From an uncultured Pelagibacteraceae bacterium (lineage in GTDB: Bacteria; Pseudomonadota; Alphaproteobacteria; Pelagibacterales; Pelagibacteraceae), in contig CACLEU010000003.1 in assembly GCA_902606075.1 (NCBI GenBank), forward strand, positions 1 to 64,000: DNA of 64,000 bases. The letters run 5' to 3'. Each line of letters starts with the position of its first letter. Positions within the stretch are counted from its first letter, which is position 1. The position numbers and the translations under genes were made by a program. Shown here piece by piece: positions 29,879 to 39,722 of this stretch. The notes below the pieces were generated by a model, which did not search any database, had not been told where the DNA came from, and worked only from the letters and a program-made list of their open reading frames with translations.

Positions 29879-31057
29879 TTAAGCAACTAGAAAATTTTTG
29901 CTTTTATCTTTTTCATACATTGTCATGATAGGCTCATCCTCAACCTCAAAAATTTTATCGGAGTAAAAACCGTTAAACTGAGTTCTAAATGTAAGTCCAT
30001 AAGCACCCAACTGTCCTAATTCTATGTAATCATTTTCTTTTACATTATTTGGAAGCAAAAATGGTCCTTTCATATAATCCATACTATCACAAGTAGGTCC
30101 ATAAAAATCATACGCAGTCATTTTTTTTGATATCATTCTACCATTGGTAATTAATTTTGATGGATAAACAATATTTGGAACCCCTCCATCAAAGAGTGTT
30201 CCATAAGTCCCATCATTAATATGAAGTTTTTGTTTTTTTCTTAAATTTACTCTTACAATTGTTGATCCTGACTCTGCAACTAACGCTCTTCCTGGTTCAC
30301 ATATAATTTCTGGAAGTTTAGTTAGTTTTAGATTATTTAGTCCTTTTTTAATTTCTTCAAAATAACTATTTAAAGATTGAGGTATTAAATCTGGATATAT
30401 AGTTGGAAAACCACCTCCAATATTAATTACTTTAGGAATTATTTTTGTTTTTTTTATCAAATTTCCTATTTCCGTAATACCTTTTGTATAAGAAATAGGG
30501 TGCATGCACTGTGATCCTACATGAAAACTTAACCCTAACTTTTTAGTATATTGATTTGTTAACCTTACAAGCCCAGGTGCTTCATTGCTATTAACACCAA
30601 ACTTTTTTGAAAGATCAATTTCTGCATGTTCATTAGATACTGCAATCCTTACAAATAATTCTAAATCTTTTGCATGATTTGTAGACTCTAAGATTTTTAC
30701 CAATTCATCTTTGGTATCCAAAGAAAATGCTTTAATTTTGAATTTAAAATAAGCGTCTTTTATAGCTTCTCTACTTTTCACCGTATGCATGTATGAACAT
30801 TGTAAAGAATTGTCTATTTTTTTTATTTCCTGAATTTCTTTTATTGACGCAACATCAAAGTTTTTTATTCCATTTTCAATTAAAGTTTTAATTACTTCTA
30901 TGTTCGGATTAGTTTTTACAGCGTATAAAATTTTTCCTGGGAATCTTTCTACAAAGAATTTTGAAGCTTTTTTTATTGAGTTTTTTCTGATGCAGTAAAC
31001 TGGATCAGATGGTTTTAACTCGTTTATAAGCTCATAAACCGTTTTAAATTTTTTCAT
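29879..31057 (-). CDS. Ornithine (or lysine/ornithine) decarboxylase, fold III PLP enzyme
   Basis: A eukaryotic-like ODC of 392 residues. The Schiff-base lysine is Lys48 in LYAVKTNP, with HVGSQC, NIGGGFPT, the phosphate-binding CEPGRALVAESGS and the catalytic cysteine Cys323 in YGPTCDSMD. The last motif favours ornithine or lysine over diaminopimelate. It has a clear Shine-Dalgarno (AAGGAG, 8 bp before ATG) and heads the polyamine run, giving putrescine by a second route beside AguAB. Confidence 0.9.
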   Translation of the reverse strand: MKKFKTVYELINELKPSDPVYCIRKNSIKKASKFFVERFPGKILYAVKTNPNIEVIKTLIENGIKNFDVASIKEIQEIKKIDNSLQCSYMHTVKSREAIKDAYFKFKIKAFSLDTKDELVKILESTNHAKDLELFVRIAVSNEHAEIDLSKKFGVNSNEAPGLVRLTNQYTKKLGLSFHVGSQCMHPISYTKGITEIGNLIKKTKIIPKVINIGGGFPTIYPDLIPQSLNSYFEEIKKGLNNLKLTKLPEIICEPGRALVAESGSTIVRVNLRKKQKLHINDGTYGTLFDGGVPNIVYPSKLITNGRMISKKMTAYDFYGPTCDSMDYMKGPFLLPNNVKENDYIELGQLGAYGLTFRTQFNGFYSDKIFEVEDEPIMTMYEKDKSKNFLVA

Positions 31058-31181
31058 ATTTAGCTCCTTAAAAAAAATTTAACAAAAAAAAAATGCATAA
31101 CATATATGCAGATTTTGTAATTTGTTTTTTACCTAAATTGAAAGACCTGTAAAGAAAATTATGAGGTTTTTTTTGATTTAT

Positions 31182-31210
31182 TTGACTATTGAAATTTAAA
31201 TATTTATGAC
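31182..31210 (+). promoter_or_regulatory. possible promoter of the RegA-type regulator
   Basis: TTGACT at 31182-31187 and TATGAC at 31205-31210 are separated by 17 bp. The predicted start of transcription lies only about 6-9 bases before the ATG at 31225, and no Shine-Dalgarno sequence is present, so the message may be nearly leaderless. The rest of the 167-bp divergent spacer serves the polyamine operon on the other strand; I see no clear promoter there. Confidence 0.35.
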
Positions 31211-31224
31211 CATATCTATATCAA

Positions 31225-31785
31225 ATGGAGACTGATAAATTAAAAAATTTAAACGAATTTGAAGATAAATCGCTTCTTATAGTAGATGACGATAATCCTT
31301 TTAGAGAGAGGCTCGCAAGGGCTATGGAAAAGAAAGGATTTAGAGTTTCACAAGCTGAAGGTGTAAAAAAAGGCATAGACGCTGTAAAAACTAGCAAACC
31401 TGCTTTCGCAGTTGTAGATTTGAGATTAGGCGACGGTAATGGACTTGAGGTTGTAAAAGAAATTCAAAATTCTAATGCAAACAGTCGAGTAGTAATGCTA
31501 ACGGGCTATGGCAACATCCCTACAGCTGTTGCAGCTATTAAACAAGGTGCAATTGATTATTTAGCAAAACCAGCTGATGCAGACGATGTTGAAAAAGCCC
31601 TTTTAGCTAATCCAAATAAAAAAGCAGAGCCACCTGAAAACCCAATGTCAGCAGACAGAGTGAAGTGGGAACATATTCATAGAGTTTTTGAACTTTGTAA
31701 TAGAAATGTTTCTGAAACAGCTAGAAGATTAAAAATGCACAGAAGAACGCTTCAAAGAATTTTATCAAAAAGATCTCCTAGATAG
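31225..31785 (+). CDS. regA: RegA/ActR/PrrA-type redox response regulator
   Basis: A 186-residue two-domain regulator. The receiver has the acid pocket VDDDNPF, phospho-acceptor Asp65 in AVVDLRLGDGNG, MLTGYGNI and Lys115 in YLAKPADAD. After a proline linker comes a Fis-type helix-turn-helix (NRNVSETARRLKMHRRTLQRILSKR region). RegA proteins tune respiration and carbon genes to redox state in alphaproteobacteria. The cognate RegB kinase is not adjacent. The 3' end overlaps bioY by 8 bp. Confidence 0.88.
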   Translation: METDKLKNLNEFEDKSLLIVDDDNPFRERLARAMEKKGFRVSQAEGVKKGIDAVKTSKPAFAVVDLRLGDGNGLEVVKEIQNSNANSRVVMLTGYGNIPTAVAAIKQGAIDYLAKPADADDVEKALLANPNKKAEPPENPMSADRVKWEHIHRVFELCNRNVSETARRLKMHRRTLQRILSKRSPR

Positions 31786-32329
31786 ATTTTCTAAATTTTA
31801 CAAGTTTTGATGCAAGAAAAGTTAAAATTAGAATTTTAAATAGTTCTGCTAATAAAAAAGGTTTTGCACCAAGATCAAAAATAGGTTTATCCCACCCAAT
31901 TAAAGTTCCTAACCACATTAATCCTAGGATATAAATTGTAGAAACAGAAAAAAATATTTTCAAAAAATTGTTAAAAATATTATTTCCAAATTTAAAATAT
32001 CCTGCAAAAAAAACTGCTGTTAGAAATCCAATTAAATATCCCATAGTTGGACCGGTAAAATAAACTAACCCAACTCCTTTTTCAGGAGAATTAGAAAAAA
32101 CTGGAAGTCCCAGAATACCTTCAAGGAGATATACTGTTATTGTAGCCAGACCAATTTTATAACCCAACGTTATTCCTAAAAGCAAAACTATGAATGTTTG
32201 CATTGTCATCGGGACAGGATAAAAAGGAATTTTTATTTTTGCTGAGATAGTTAATATCAAGCTTCCTAAAATTATAATAAAAAAATTTTTTAAAATTTTT
32301 TGATTTTGATTTGAGTAAATTTTTTCCAT
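31778..32329 (-). CDS. bioY: BioY-family biotin transporter substrate-binding subunit
   Basis: A 183-residue integral membrane S-component with six helices. The family hallmarks are IPFYPVPMTMQTFIVLLLG and GLVYFTGPTMGYLIGFL. BioY can work alone or with an energy-coupling factor module; no EcfAT pair lies here. The neighbouring ABC ATPase at 32362 is of a different type. It suggests scavenging of biotin from seawater. Confidence 0.92.
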   Translation of the reverse strand: MEKIYSNQNQKILKNFFIIILGSLILTISAKIKIPFYPVPMTMQTFIVLLLGITLGYKIGLATITVYLLEGILGLPVFSNSPEKGVGLVYFTGPTMGYLIGFLTAVFFAGYFKFGNNIFNNFLKIFFSVSTIYILGLMWLGTLIGWDKPIFDLGAKPFLLAELFKILILTFLASKLVKFRKSI

Positions 32330-32361
32330 ATCTTTATTATATATTTTTGTTAAAGATTAAT

Positions 32362-33279
32362 CTAGTTTTTTATTAACTTTATAAATACATCTTCCAAGTC
32401 AGGATCTCTTGATTGAACATCAAAAATATCAACTTTTTGACTTTTTATTACATCTATTATTTCTTGAATATTTAAAATATTTTTTTCATAAGACACAACT
32501 AACTCTGTTTCATTGTTCGTAATTATTTTTAAGTTTTTATTTAAATTATCAAACAATTTAACTTTTTTATTAACAGTAAATTTGAGTATTTTTGTTTGTA
32601 TCTTTTTTAACATATTATCAGTTGTCTCTAGTGCAATTAAATTTCCCTTATTGATTATACCTATTCGGTCACACATTTCTTCTGCCTCAGACAAATAATG
32701 AGTAGTTAGTATAATTGTTACACCTATGTCTCTTAGGGATTTTACACTATCTAGTAATTTTTTTCTTAATTCTACATCAACACCCGCAGTAGGCTCATCT
32801 AAAATAACAATTGGAGGTTTATGGACTAATGCTTTTGCAATTAAAAGTCTTCTTTGCATACCTCCTGACAGATTTCTTGTGTAACTATTGGCCTTTTCTT
32901 TAAGAGCTACTAGATCTAATATCGTTTCAGTAATTCTGTCTTTTTTCTTAACACCGTAAAGACCAGCCTGAAGTTCTAATAATTTTTTTGGTGTAAAAAA
33001 AGGATCTACATTTACCTCTTGCGGAACAATTCCCAACGACGCTCTGACCTGTCTCGGATTTTTATCTAAATTAAACCCCCAAACATTTATATCTCCAGAA
33101 GTTTTTGTTGTTAGTCCAGCTAAAATATTGATGAACGTGCTTTTTCCAGCTCCATTTGGACCCAGCAATCCAAAAATTTCTCCTTCATTCACCTCTAAGT
33201 TTAAATTTTTAAGAGCGTTAATATTTTTATTATAGATTTTATTTAAATTTTTAACAGAAAGTACAATTTTATTATTCAT
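32362..33279 (-). CDS. ABC transporter ATP-binding protein (CcmA/DrrA type), no adjacent permease
   Basis: A 305-residue single nucleotide-binding domain with Walker A GLLGPNGAGKSTF, Q-loop VPQEVNVDPFFT, signature NLSGGMQRR, Walker B PPIVILDEPTAGVD and H-loop TTHYLSEAEEM. A C-terminal extension of about 80 residues is typical of ABC-2 exporters. No ABC-2 permease gene flanks it; bioY and polA are the neighbours. The cargo is unknown. Confidence 0.9.
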   Translation of the reverse strand: MNNKIVLSVKNLNKIYNKNINALKNLNLEVNEGEIFGLLGPNGAGKSTFINILAGLTTKTSGDINVWGFNLDKNPRQVRASLGIVPQEVNVDPFFTPKKLLELQAGLYGVKKKDRITETILDLVALKEKANSYTRNLSGGMQRRLLIAKALVHKPPIVILDEPTAGVDVELRKKLLDSVKSLRDIGVTIILTTHYLSEAEEMCDRIGIINKGNLIALETTDNMLKKIQTKILKFTVNKKVKLFDNLNKNLKIITNNETELVVSYEKNILNIQEIIDVIKSQKVDIFDVQSRDPDLEDVFIKLIKN

Positions 33280-33329
33280 TTAGATTTATAGTTTTATAAC
33301 ATTAAGATAAATTAAAATAAAATTTATAA

Positions 33330-36104
33330 ATGAGCAAAATATCCATAAATGATAATTATTATTTAATTGATGGATCTGGATATATCTTCAGAGCCTATTA
33401 CGCATTACCACCTTTATCTAGGAAATCAGATGGTTTACCAACAGGCGCAGTTGCGGGATTTTGCAATATGTTGTTTAAATTATTAGAAGATGCGAAATCT
33501 TTAGAAAATAAATTTAAACCTACCCATTTTGCTGTAATATTTGATTCTGCTAGAAAAAATTTTAGAAATGAGATTTATTCTGAATACAAAGCAAACAGAT
33601 CAGATGCGCCTGATGACTTAATTCCACAGTTTGAGTATATAAGAAAATCTGTAGAAGCTTTCAATTTACCATCTGTAGAACTCACTAATTATGAGGCTGA
33701 TGATTTAATTGCTACATATAGCGAACAAATATTAAAAAAAGGAGCAAACGTTACAATTGTATCATCTGATAAAGATTTGATGCAGTTGTATAAAAAAAAT
33801 ATAAGAATTTATGATCCAATGAAAAATAAGTTTATCAATGAGGAAGATATTGAAAAAAAATTTGGAGTAAACGCAGAAAAAGTTATAGATGTCCAATCTT
33901 TAGCAGGTGATAGTAGCGATAACGTACCTGGCGTACCCGGGATAGGCGTTAAGACTGCCGCAGAATTAATTAATGAGTATGGTTCTTTAGAAAATCTTTT
34001 ATCAAATTCAAAAAAAATTAAACAAAATAAAAGACGAGAAACACTCATTGAAAATAAACAAAAAGCAATAATTAGTAAAAAGTTAGTTACCTTAAAAAAA
34101 GACGTACCTGTCAAAGTACCACACAGTGACTTTAAGTTAAAACAAATTGATAAAAAAAAATTGTACAATTTTTTAAGAAATATGGAATTTAATAGATTAC
34201 TAAGTTCAGTTATATCAACTTATGGCGGAGTCGACTTTGAGGACAACAAAAAATTATTTTCTAAAGATAAGCCAGAAACCAAAATTGATAAAAAAAAATA
34301 TATATTAATAAAAAATGAAAATGAGTTAAGTGATTTAATATCCAAAATTGAGAAGGAACGTGAAATATCGATTGATACCGAAACAAGTTCTCTTGATCCA
34401 CATCAAGCAGATCTTATAGGTATATCAATTTCGCCAAAAATTGGAGAAGCTTATTATATACCTTTAAATCACAAAAATTTTGAAAATCTAGTTGAAAAAA
34501 ATGTTTTAAAAAAACTCCATCATATTTTGAAAGATAAAAGCATAAAAAAAATCGGCCAAAATATTAAATTTGACTTCATTGTTCTTTATCACAGAGGAAT
34601 TGATCTAGAACCAATAGAGGACACAATGTTAATGTCTTATGTCTTAGATGCTGGAAAAAATAGGCATAATATGGACACTTTATCTGAAATTCATTTAGGT
34701 CATAAAACTATTTCATTTAAAGATTTAGTTGGGACTGGGAAAAAACAAATAAATTTCAATGAAGTTGATGTTGAAGTTGCAAAGAATTATGCAGCTGAGG
34801 ATGCAGATATAACTTTTAGGCTATACAAAAAATTTTTGATTAATTTAAAAAATGAAAAATTAATGGGTATCTATGAAAATTTTGAAAAACCATTAATTAA
34901 AATTTTAGCACAAATGGAAATGAACGGAATCAAACTTGATAAAAAATTTTTAAACAAATTGACTGTAAATTTTCAAAAAAAAATTTCCGATTTAGAAAAA
35001 AAAATTTTTAAAATATCAAAAAAAGAATTTAAAATTGGATCAACCAAACAGCTTGGAGAAGTATTATACAATGAACTAAAAATATCTGCTTTAAAAAAAA
35101 CTAGGAAAGGAAGTTTTGCCACTGGCGCCAGTGTATTAGAGGATCTTGCATACAAAGGTCATGATTTACCAAAGCTTATTTTAGAATGGAGACAACTAAC
35201 CAAATTAAAAAATACTTATTCAGACTCTTTGCCAGAATTCGTGAATCCTTCCACAGGTAGAGTGCATACTAATTTCTTACTAGCTGCCACAACAACAGGT
35301 AGATTGGCATCAAGCAATCCCAACTTACAAAATATTCCGATTAAATCTATCGATGGAAAAGAAATTAGAAAAGCATTTGTTTCGCAAGAAAAATATAATC
35401 TCTTATCTGCAGATTATAATCAAATTGAGATGAGAATTTTAGCCGATCTTGCTGATGTTAAAGAACTTAAAAAAGCTTTCAACAATAATGAAGATATTCA
35501 TTCAATAACTGCTAGTCAGGTTTTCAATGTAAAAATAAAAGATGTTACATCTGAACTTAGGCGTAAAGCAAAAGCAATTAATTTTGGAATAATTTATGGC
35601 ATTTCCCAATACGGTTTAGCAAAACAAATATCTGTATCAACTATTGAGGCTGATCAATTTCTTAAATCTTATTTTAAAAAGTTTCCAGAGATAAAAGATT
35701 ATATGTCAACCACAATAAATTTTTGTAGAAAAAGCGGATATGTAAATAATATTTTTGGAAGAAGAACACATATAACAGGAATTAATGATAAAAACTTTAA
35801 TATTAGAAACTTCCAGGAAAGAGCTGCCATAAATGCACCAATCCAAGGTTCAGCGTCTGAATTAATGAGAATGGCAATGATAAATATATTTGAAAAAATT
35901 AAGGGTCAAAAAATTAAAAATTGCAGTTTGCTTCTACAAATTCATGACGAGTTAATTTTCGAGGTCAAAAAAGATAGCATTAACGATGCAAAAAAATTTA
36001 TAGAAAGTGGAATGAAAAGCGTTCAGGAAAGTGATTTGCACTCATTTTCAATTCCAATACTTGTAGATGTAAATTTTGGTGAAAATTGGGGATTGTTACA
36101 ATAA
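33330..36104 (+). CDS. polA: DNA polymerase I
   Basis: A 924-residue, three-domain repair and Okazaki-fragment polymerase. The 5'-nuclease spans about 1-290 (LIDGSGYIFRAYYALPPL, GDSSDNVPGVPGIG). The 3'-5' exonuclease begins near 330 and keeps the metal residues in SIDTETSSLDP. The polymerase has motif A LSADYNQIEMRILADL (about 691), motif B RRKAKAINFGIIYG (about 745) and motif C LQIHDELIFEV (about 870). All activities look intact. Confidence 0.97.
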   Translation: MSKISINDNYYLIDGSGYIFRAYYALPPLSRKSDGLPTGAVAGFCNMLFKLLEDAKSLENKFKPTHFAVIFDSARKNFRNEIYSEYKANRSDAPDDLIPQFEYIRKSVEAFNLPSVELTNYEADDLIATYSEQILKKGANVTIVSSDKDLMQLYKKNIRIYDPMKNKFINEEDIEKKFGVNAEKVIDVQSLAGDSSDNVPGVPGIGVKTAAELINEYGSLENLLSNSKKIKQNKRRETLIENKQKAIISKKLVTLKKDVPVKVPHSDFKLKQIDKKKLYNFLRNMEFNRLLSSVISTYGGVDFEDNKKLFSKDKPETKIDKKKYILIKNENELSDLISKIEKEREISIDTETSSLDPHQADLIGISISPKIGEAYYIPLNHKNFENLVEKNVLKKLHHILKDKSIKKIGQNIKFDFIVLYHRGIDLEPIEDTMLMSYVLDAGKNRHNMDTLSEIHLGHKTISFKDLVGTGKKQINFNEVDVEVAKNYAAEDADITFRLYKKFLINLKNEKLMGIYENFEKPLIKILAQMEMNGIKLDKKFLNKLTVNFQKKISDLEKKIFKISKKEFKIGSTKQLGEVLYNELKISALKKTRKGSFATGASVLEDLAYKGHDLPKLILEWRQLTKLKNTYSDSLPEFVNPSTGRVHTNFLLAATTTGRLASSNPNLQNIPIKSIDGKEIRKAFVSQEKYNLLSADYNQIEMRILADLADVKELKKAFNNNEDIHSITASQVFNVKIKDVTSELRRKAKAINFGIIYGISQYGLAKQISVSTIEADQFLKSYFKKFPEIKDYMSTTINFCRKSGYVNNIFGRRTHITGINDKNFNIRNFQERAAINAPIQGSASELMRMAMINIFEKIKGQKIKNCSLLLQIHDELIFEVKKDSINDAKKFIESGMKSVQESDLHSFSIPILVDVNFGENWGLLQ

Positions 36105-36152
36105 GATAAACTATTGCCCAAATTATAACAATTTAGTATTTTTAATTACTGC

Positions 36153-36851
36153 ATGAGTCAAACAATAGCATTAGTAGATGATGATAGAAATATTCTCACA
36201 AGCATAAGTATTGCTTTAGAGAAAGAGGGATTTAAAGTTCAAACATATTTAGATGGAGAAAGTGCACTTATTGGTTTGTCCAGAACTCCTCCAGACCTAG
36301 CAATAATTGATATTAAAATGCCAAAAATGGACGGTGAAGAATTACTAAAAAAACTTAGAAAGAAAACTTCTTTACCAGTTATTTTTTTAACTTCTAAAGA
36401 TGAGGAAGTTGATGAGCTTTTAGGACTAAAACTTGGCGCAGATGACTTTGTGAAAAAGTCTGGAGGATTTTCAATAAAGGTTTTAATTGAGAGAATTCGA
36501 GTTCAATTGAGAAAAAAAAATGCGAATATTGAAGATACAAAAAATATAATTAATCATGGAAAACTTAAACTTGATCCATCCCAATTAGAATGTGAATGGG
36601 ATGGTAAACAGCTGCCTGATAAATTAACAACTACCGAATTTCTAATAGTTCAAGAACTGGCAAAAAGACCAGGTATTATTAAAGAGAGAGCTCAATTAAT
36701 GGATATAGCATATCGAGAAGATACAGACATTGAAGATAGAACAATTGATAGTCATGTGAAAAGAATAAGAAAAAAATTTAAAAAAATAGATGAAAATTTT
36801 TCTGCTATAGAGACAAGGTATGGTAGCGGTTATAGGTGGAATGCTAGTTGA
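36153..36851 (+). CDS. chvI: ChvI-type OmpR-family response regulator
   Basis: A 232-residue regulator: receiver (acidic pair in VDDDRN, phospho-acceptor Asp53 in [12 protein letters not shown]) followed by a winged-helix DNA-binding domain ([39 protein letters not shown]). In Agrobacterium and Sinorhizobium, ChvI controls envelope and acid-stress genes. The usual KPF after the receiver's conserved lysine reads KKSGGF here, an altered loop. Its stop overlaps the chvG start (TGATG). Confidence 0.88.
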   Translation: MSQTIALVDDDRNILTSISIALEKEGFKVQTYLDGESALIGLSRTPPDLAIIDIKMPKMDGEELLKKLRKKTSLPVIFLTSKDEEVDELLGLKLGADDFVKKSGGFSIKVLIERIRVQLRKKNANIEDTKNIINHGKLKLDPSQLECEWDGKQLPDKLTTTEFLIVQELAKRPGIIKERAQLMDIAYREDTDIEDRTIDSHVKRIRKKFKKIDENFSAIETRYGSGYRWNAS

Positions 36852-38389
36852 TGTTTTCGTCAATAATAAAAAATCTATCAATCTTAAAAAAATTTTTATT
36901 TATAAATCTTTTGATTTTTCTATTAATTGGAACATTAACAATAATTTATTTAAATTATGTTCAACCAAATTTAATCAAAAAAAAAACCTCAATACATATC
37001 CAGGTAATAAATAATACTATACAAAATCTTAATAGATTAAATATTAAATTTAATAAAGAAGACATAAAAAATTTTCTATTTTCTAAAAGGTTTTTATTTC
37101 AGAGTGTAGATAGAGTTGTATTTTTAGATGAAGATTATCAAATAATTGCAGATACCAATACTCTAGATTTAGACCCAAGATCTTTTAACCAGAGAATTGA
37201 CATTGTTGAATTTGACACTTCCGAAAATAAAAATGAAATTAGTTCCCAAGAAGACAAAATTAACGAAAAGAATAAAACAGAATTAATTGAAAAAATATCA
37301 GATTATGCTTCATCTACAAATTTCGGTAAACCACACACATTCACTACTGAAAGCTATCAACAATTCAAATTATCTACAGTAAAAAACTTAATGATAAATG
37401 ATATACACTCTGGCTATTTAATGATTTCTGAGAGTGCAAACGAGATAAAAACTGCAATAAATGAAAGGAAAACTTTCGTAATACGAACCGCAATATTTGT
37501 TGGAATTGTGATTTTTATTTTTTCATTAGTATTAAATAAATATTTTTTAAAACCAATTAAAAATTTAGTAAATTTTACTCAAAGTATAAAAGAGAGAAGT
37601 AAAAAAAAAATTGATCTAACAAATTTAATAAAAAGAAATGATGAACTAGGTATATTAACTCAATCTTTAGATGAAATGACAAATGAACTTCAAAAAAGAG
37701 TAAATACTGCAGAAAATTTTTCTACTGACTTAGTGCATGAAATTAGAAACCCTCTGGCTTCACTAAAAAGCGCTTCAGAAATTTTGAGTGAAACAAGCAG
37801 TAATATTGAAAAAGAAAAATTAATAAAAATTTTATCTCATGATGTTGAGAGAATAGAAAGACTAATAACAGATTATTCTCAAATGTTAAAAGATGAAGTC
37901 GCTATTACCCAAGAGCAAATGAAGAATATAGATTTAGAGGAAGTGATTAAATCAGTAGTTGATGATTTTAATGGCATATACTTTTCAAAAAGAGGAATTA
38001 AGATAAATTTTAAGGCTCAGAAAAATGGTAACAAATATTTTATTAAAGGTATTGAAAATAGAATAGAGCAAGTTTTAGCAAATCTTCTTGAAAATTCTAT
38101 TTCTTTTAGTGAAGACAATAAAAAAATTATAGTTGAACTTAAAAAAAATAAAGATAATAAAATTCAACTTTCAGTAGTTGATGAGGGTAGAGGATTAAAA
38201 GAGAAAAATACTGAAAAAATTTTTAAGAGATTTTACAGCAATAGACCAGAAAAATTCGGCGAGCATTCCGGATTGGGCTTGAATATCGTAAAAAACCTTG
38301 TGGATTTACACGGTGGAAGTGTTAATGCATCAAATAACAAGGCTAAAAATGGAGCAAGGGTTGATATTTATTTTCCAACTGTAATTTGA
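36851..38389 (+). CDS. chvG: ChvG/ExoS-type sensor histidine kinase
   Basis: A 512-residue membrane kinase. TM1 is at about 14-35 and TM2 at about 213-234, flanking a periplasmic sensor. HAMP follows, then H-box DLVHEIRNPLASLKS, N-box LANLLENSISFS, and the G boxes DEGRGLKEKN and HSGLGLNIVKNL. I start at ATG 36851, which shares its A with the chvI stop; a TTG one codon earlier is the alternative. ahcY follows after 46 bp. Confidence 0.9.
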   Translation: MFSSIIKNLSILKKFLFINLLIFLLIGTLTIIYLNYVQPNLIKKKTSIHIQVINNTIQNLNRLNIKFNKEDIKNFLFSKRFLFQSVDRVVFLDEDYQIIADTNTLDLDPRSFNQRIDIVEFDTSENKNEISSQEDKINEKNKTELIEKISDYASSTNFGKPHTFTTESYQQFKLSTVKNLMINDIHSGYLMISESANEIKTAINERKTFVIRTAIFVGIVIFIFSLVLNKYFLKPIKNLVNFTQSIKERSKKKIDLTNLIKRNDELGILTQSLDEMTNELQKRVNTAENFSTDLVHEIRNPLASLKSASEILSETSSNIEKEKLIKILSHDVERIERLITDYSQMLKDEVAITQEQMKNIDLEEVIKSVVDDFNGIYFSKRGIKINFKAQKNGNKYFIKGIENRIEQVLANLLENSISFSEDNKKIIVELKKNKDNKIQLSVVDEGRGLKEKNTEKIFKRFYSNRPEKFGEHSGLGLNIVKNLVDLHGGSVNASNNKAKNGARVDIYFPTVI

Positions 38390-38435
38390 CTAGTTGAATA
38401 TATTATGAATTAATGTACAAACAGGCGAAAAAAAT

Positions 38436-39722
38436 ATGACAGATTATAAAGTAAAAGATATTAATTTAGCTGACTTCGGCAGAAAAGAAATTTCTCTTGC
38501 AGAAACCGAAATGCCAGGTCTTATGGCTCTAAGAAAAGAGTATGAAGGCAAGAACCCTTTAAAAGGTGCAAGAATTTTGGGCTGTTTGCATATGACAATA
38601 CAAACAGCAGTTCTTATTGAAACTTTAGTTGATCTTGGCGCTGAATGCAGATGGTCGTCTTGTAATATATTTTCCACACAAGATCATGCGGCTGCAGCTA
38701 TAGCAAAATCTGGTATTCCAGTATTTGCATGGAAAGGTGAGACAGAAGACGAGTATTGGTGGTGTGTAAGACAAACTATTGAAGGAAAAAAAGACTGGAA
38801 ACCAAATATGATATTAGATGACGGTGGAGATTTAACTGCCTTAATGCATAAAGATTACAAGGATCTTATGAAAGATATAAAAGGTTTATCAGAGGAAACT
38901 ACCACTGGCGTTTTAGCACTTAAAAAAATGGAAAATGAGGGAACGCTGTTAGTGCCCGCTTTTAATGTTAATGACTCAGTAACAAAATCGAAATTCGATA
39001 ACTTATATGGTTGTAGGGAAAGTCTAGTTGATGGAATTAAAAGAGCTACAGATGTAATGATGTCAGGAAAAGTTGCAATTGTTGCTGGATTTGGAGACGT
39101 TGGAAAAGGGAGTGCCGCATCTTTAAGACAAGGAGGTGCAAGAGTAATGATTACAGAAACTGATCCAATTTGTGCATTACAAGCAGCCATGGAAGGTTAC
39201 GAAGTAGTCTTAATGGATGAAATGATTAAGCATGCGGACATTGTAGTAACGGCAACAGGAAATAAAGATATAATTACAGCAGATCACATGAGAGACATGA
39301 AAGATAGGGCTATTCTTTGTAACATTGGTCACTTTGATAATGAGATTCAAGTAGAGGCACTTAAAAACTATAAATGGGATGAAATAAAACCCCAAGTGCA
39401 TGAAATTGAGCTTCCAAGTAAAAAAAGAATAATATTACTCGCTGAAGGAAGGTTAGTAAATTTAGGTTGCGCAACAGGACATCCAAGTTTTGTTATGAGT
39501 GCATCTTTCACAAATCAGGTTATAGCTCAAATAGAATTATGGAATAATTCAAACAAGTACGATAAAAAAGTCTATGTTTTACCAAAACATCTAGACGAAA
39601 AAGTTGCTTTGCTGCATTTAGAAAAAGTAGGAGCTAAATTAACTCAATTATCTAAAGACCAAGCAGATTATATTAGTGTCAAACAAGAAGGACCTTACAA
39701 ACCAGATGCCTATCGCTACTAA
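38436..39722 (+). CDS. ahcY: S-adenosylhomocysteinase
   Basis: Splits SAH into adenosine and homocysteine, keeping methylation going. The 428-residue protein shows [40 protein letters not shown], the NAD site [31 protein letters not shown] and the C-terminal [21 protein letters not shown]. The protein is complete. It lies after chvG and overlaps tsaE by 17 bp. No SAH or SAM riboswitch fits in the 46-bp leader. Confidence 0.97.
   Translation: MTDYKVKDINLADFGRKEISLAETEMPGLMALRKEYEGKNPLKGARILGCLHMTIQTAVLIETLVDLGAECRWSSCNIFSTQDHAAAAIAKSGIPVFAWKGETEDEYWWCVRQTIEGKKDWKPNMILDDGGDLTALMHKDYKDLMKDIKGLSEETTTGVLALKKMENEGTLLVPAFNVNDSVTKSKFDNLYGCRESLVDGIKRATDVMMSGKVAIVAGFGDVGKGSAASLRQGGARVMITETDPICALQAAMEGYEVVLMDEMIKHADIVVTATGNKDIITADHMRDMKDRAILCNIGHFDNEIQVEALKNYKWDEIKPQVHEIELPSKKRIILLAEGRLVNLGCATGHPSFVMSASFTNQVIAQIELWNNSNKYDKKVYVLPKHLDEKVALLHLEKVGAKLTQLSKDQADYISVKQEGPYKPDAYRY

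Noticed and set aside
38390-38435. SAM- or SAH-sensing riboswitch before ahcY
   Set aside because: The leader is only 46 bp, AT-rich and without the paired elements of SAH, SAM-II or SAM-V aptamers.
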